NCBI GenBank assembly: GCA_963743875.1
Contig: CAVURM010000002.1
Coordinates: 1 to 64,000, forward strand
Reading direction: 5' to 3'
DNA from: RHKX01 sp963743875
Lineage (GTDB): Bacteria; Actinomycetota; Thermoleophilia; Solirubrobacterales; 70-9
Length of the DNA: 64,000 nt
Shown: positions 63,205-64,000 of the stretch, piece after piece
Numbering within the stretch: the stretch's first letter is position 1
How the letters are laid out: each line of letters begins with the position of its first letter
Notes under the pieces: generated by a model
Seen by the model: only the letters and a program-made list of their open reading frames with translations
Told to the model about the DNA's origin: nothing
Databases searched by the model: none
Translations under genes and position numbers: made by a program

Positions 63205-64000
63205 ATGCTCGAGGAGCCTGAGCCGCCCGCGCCGGACGGCGCGAGCGGCGCCCTTGACGAGGAACGCTGGTTCGCCAGGGAGGCGGACGATGTCGCCGCG
63301 GCCCTCGAGAGCGATGCCGAGCGCGGACTGAGCAGTCAGAAGGCAGCGACTCGGCTGTCCAGCGTCGGGCCGAACCGGATCGCGGAGGAGAGGCCGCCAT
63401 CGGTCACTTCGATCGCGCTCGCGCAGCTTCGCGAACCGATGAACATCATGCTGATCGCGGTAACGGCCGTCAGCTTCGTGATCGGTGAGATCTCGACCGG
63501 GATCATCGTCGCGCTGCTGATCCTCTTCAACGTCGTCCTTGGCGCGCGCCAGGAGCTGAAGGCGAAGGCGAGCATCGACGCCCTCGGCAAGCTGCAGATC
63601 CCCGAGGCCCGCGTCGTGCGCGACGGCACCCTGAGCCGGGTTCCTGCCGAGCAGCTCGTGCCGGGAGACCTCGTCCAGGTCGAGGCCGGCGACCTCATCC
63701 CGGCCGACGGCCGCCTGCTCAGGTCGGCGACACTCGAGGCGCAGGAAGCGGCATTGACGGGCGAAAGTGCACCGGTCCCCAAGGATCCTGCAACCCTCGC
63801 CCGCGACACACCGCTGGCGGAGCGCAGCAACATGCTTTTCCAGAACACATCGGTGACCCGCGGGACCGCGACGATGCTCGTCACCGGAACCGGCATGGAG
63901 ACCGAGATGGGCCGGATCGCGGGAATGCTCACCTCTGTCGAGCGGAAGCGATCGCCGCTTCAGCAGGAGCTCGACTCACTGACGAAAGTGCTCGGGTTAA
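63205..64000 (+). CDS. P-type cation-transporting ATPase, partial (cut by window end)
   Basis: ATG 63205. The N-terminal cation ATPase domain DERWFAREADDVAAALESDA, RGLSSQKAATRLSSVGPNRI is followed by the first two helices (EPMNIMLIAVTAVSFVIGEI, IIVALLILFNVVLGARQEL). The actuator domain has VPGDLVQVEAGDLIPADGRL and LTGESAPVPKDP with the TGES phosphatase loop. The phosphorylation site DKTG lies beyond the window. The layout fits the calcium/magnesium-type (P2A/P3) group. Integral membrane pump driven by ATP. Confidence 0.9.
   Translation, partial: MLEEPEPPAPDGASGALDEERWFAREADDVAAALESDAERGLSSQKAATRLSSVGPNRIAEERPPSVTSIALAQLREPMNIMLIAVTAVSFVIGEISTGIIVALLILFNVVLGARQELKAKASIDALGKLQIPEARVVRDGTLSRVPAEQLVPGDLVQVEAGDLIPADGRLLRSATLEAQEAALTGESAPVPKDPATLARDTPLAERSNMLFQNTSVTRGTATMLVTGTGMETEMGRIAGMLTSVERKRSPLQQELDSLTKVLGL

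Overview
The window is a high-GC bacterial stretch (about 1950 to 64000) joined to a short, clearly different piece (1 to about 1950). The first 1.95 kb is lower in GC. It carries a broken archaellin/pilin-like gene on the minus strand and several broken plus-strand genes with short AT-rich spacers, and it looks like a Methanomicrobiales-type archaeon. The composition changes abruptly near 1950, inside a reading frame that runs across the join, so the left end is most simply a chimeric assembly. The rest looks like an actinobacterium, probably of the Thermoleophilia/Solirubrobacterales kind. That rests on GC-rich codons, GTG/TTG starts, apparently leaderless promoters, a split methylmalonyl-CoA mutase, a WS/DGAT acyltransferase and HxlR and AfsR-like regulators. 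The taxonomic call is an inference. Many genes between 3.5 and 27.4 kb and between 59 and 62.7 kb carry single-base frameshifts while remaining otherwise well conserved, which points to uncorrected indel errors more than to pseudogenes. I give full gene spans across such shifts and say so.

Layout. (1) 1.95-24 kb: a surface-polysaccharide locus. It has a WsaF-like glycosyltransferase, three multi-pass membrane proteins (at least one GT-C type), a StrF-like glycosyltransferase, a hexapeptide acetyltransferase and a Wzt/Wzm ABC exporter. Facing it are three PAPS-dependent sulfotransferases with a methyltransferase. Beyond a methylmalonyl-CoA mutase large subunit and an SGNH-type hydrolase follows a tightly overlapping minus-strand operon: UDP-glucuronate decarboxylase, two GT4 enzymes and an OafA-type acyltransferase. 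Together they predict an exported, sulfated, methylated and acylated glycan that may contain xylose. (2) 24-30 kb: secreted proteins (an Abhydrolase_10 esterase, a GH26-like glycosidase, a collagen-like protein) and a second membrane acyltransferase. (3) 29.5-39 kb: ordinary chromosomal genes with tRNA-Ser(TGA), tRNA-Ser(GCT) and tRNA-Arg(ACG), plus a DUF559 nuclease-like gene bounded by two identical 35-bp hairpin-containing repeats.

(4) 38.9-57.1 kb is the most interesting part. The intact tRNA-Arg(ACG) gene is followed, all in the same orientation, by four further copies of its 3' part, beginning in the anticodon loop (42069, 46536, 52127, 57089). They divide 18 kb into four cargo modules of about 3-5.5 kb: A, an acetyltransferase and an orphan PilB/GspE ATPase; B, MsrA, GNAT and a large LuxR-type regulator; C, a two-way HxlR-controlled catabolic/detoxification cluster; D, a cyclase-NTPase-TPR protein with a subtilase and a HicAB-like pair. 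Three copies are followed by a related block of about 150 bp, and several are preceded by a shared short motif. No recombinase is visible. Module A also contains the 3' end of a tRNA-Ser(CGA). This looks like serial site-specific accretion of integrase-less elements at a tRNA.

(5) 57.1-64 kb: a gene-poor stretch with strong hairpins and a methyltransferase remnant, an O-methyltransferase, a large secreted hydrolase, a general-stress-like membrane protein, a lipoprotein, a 25-residue membrane peptide and the start of a P-type ATPase cut by the window end.
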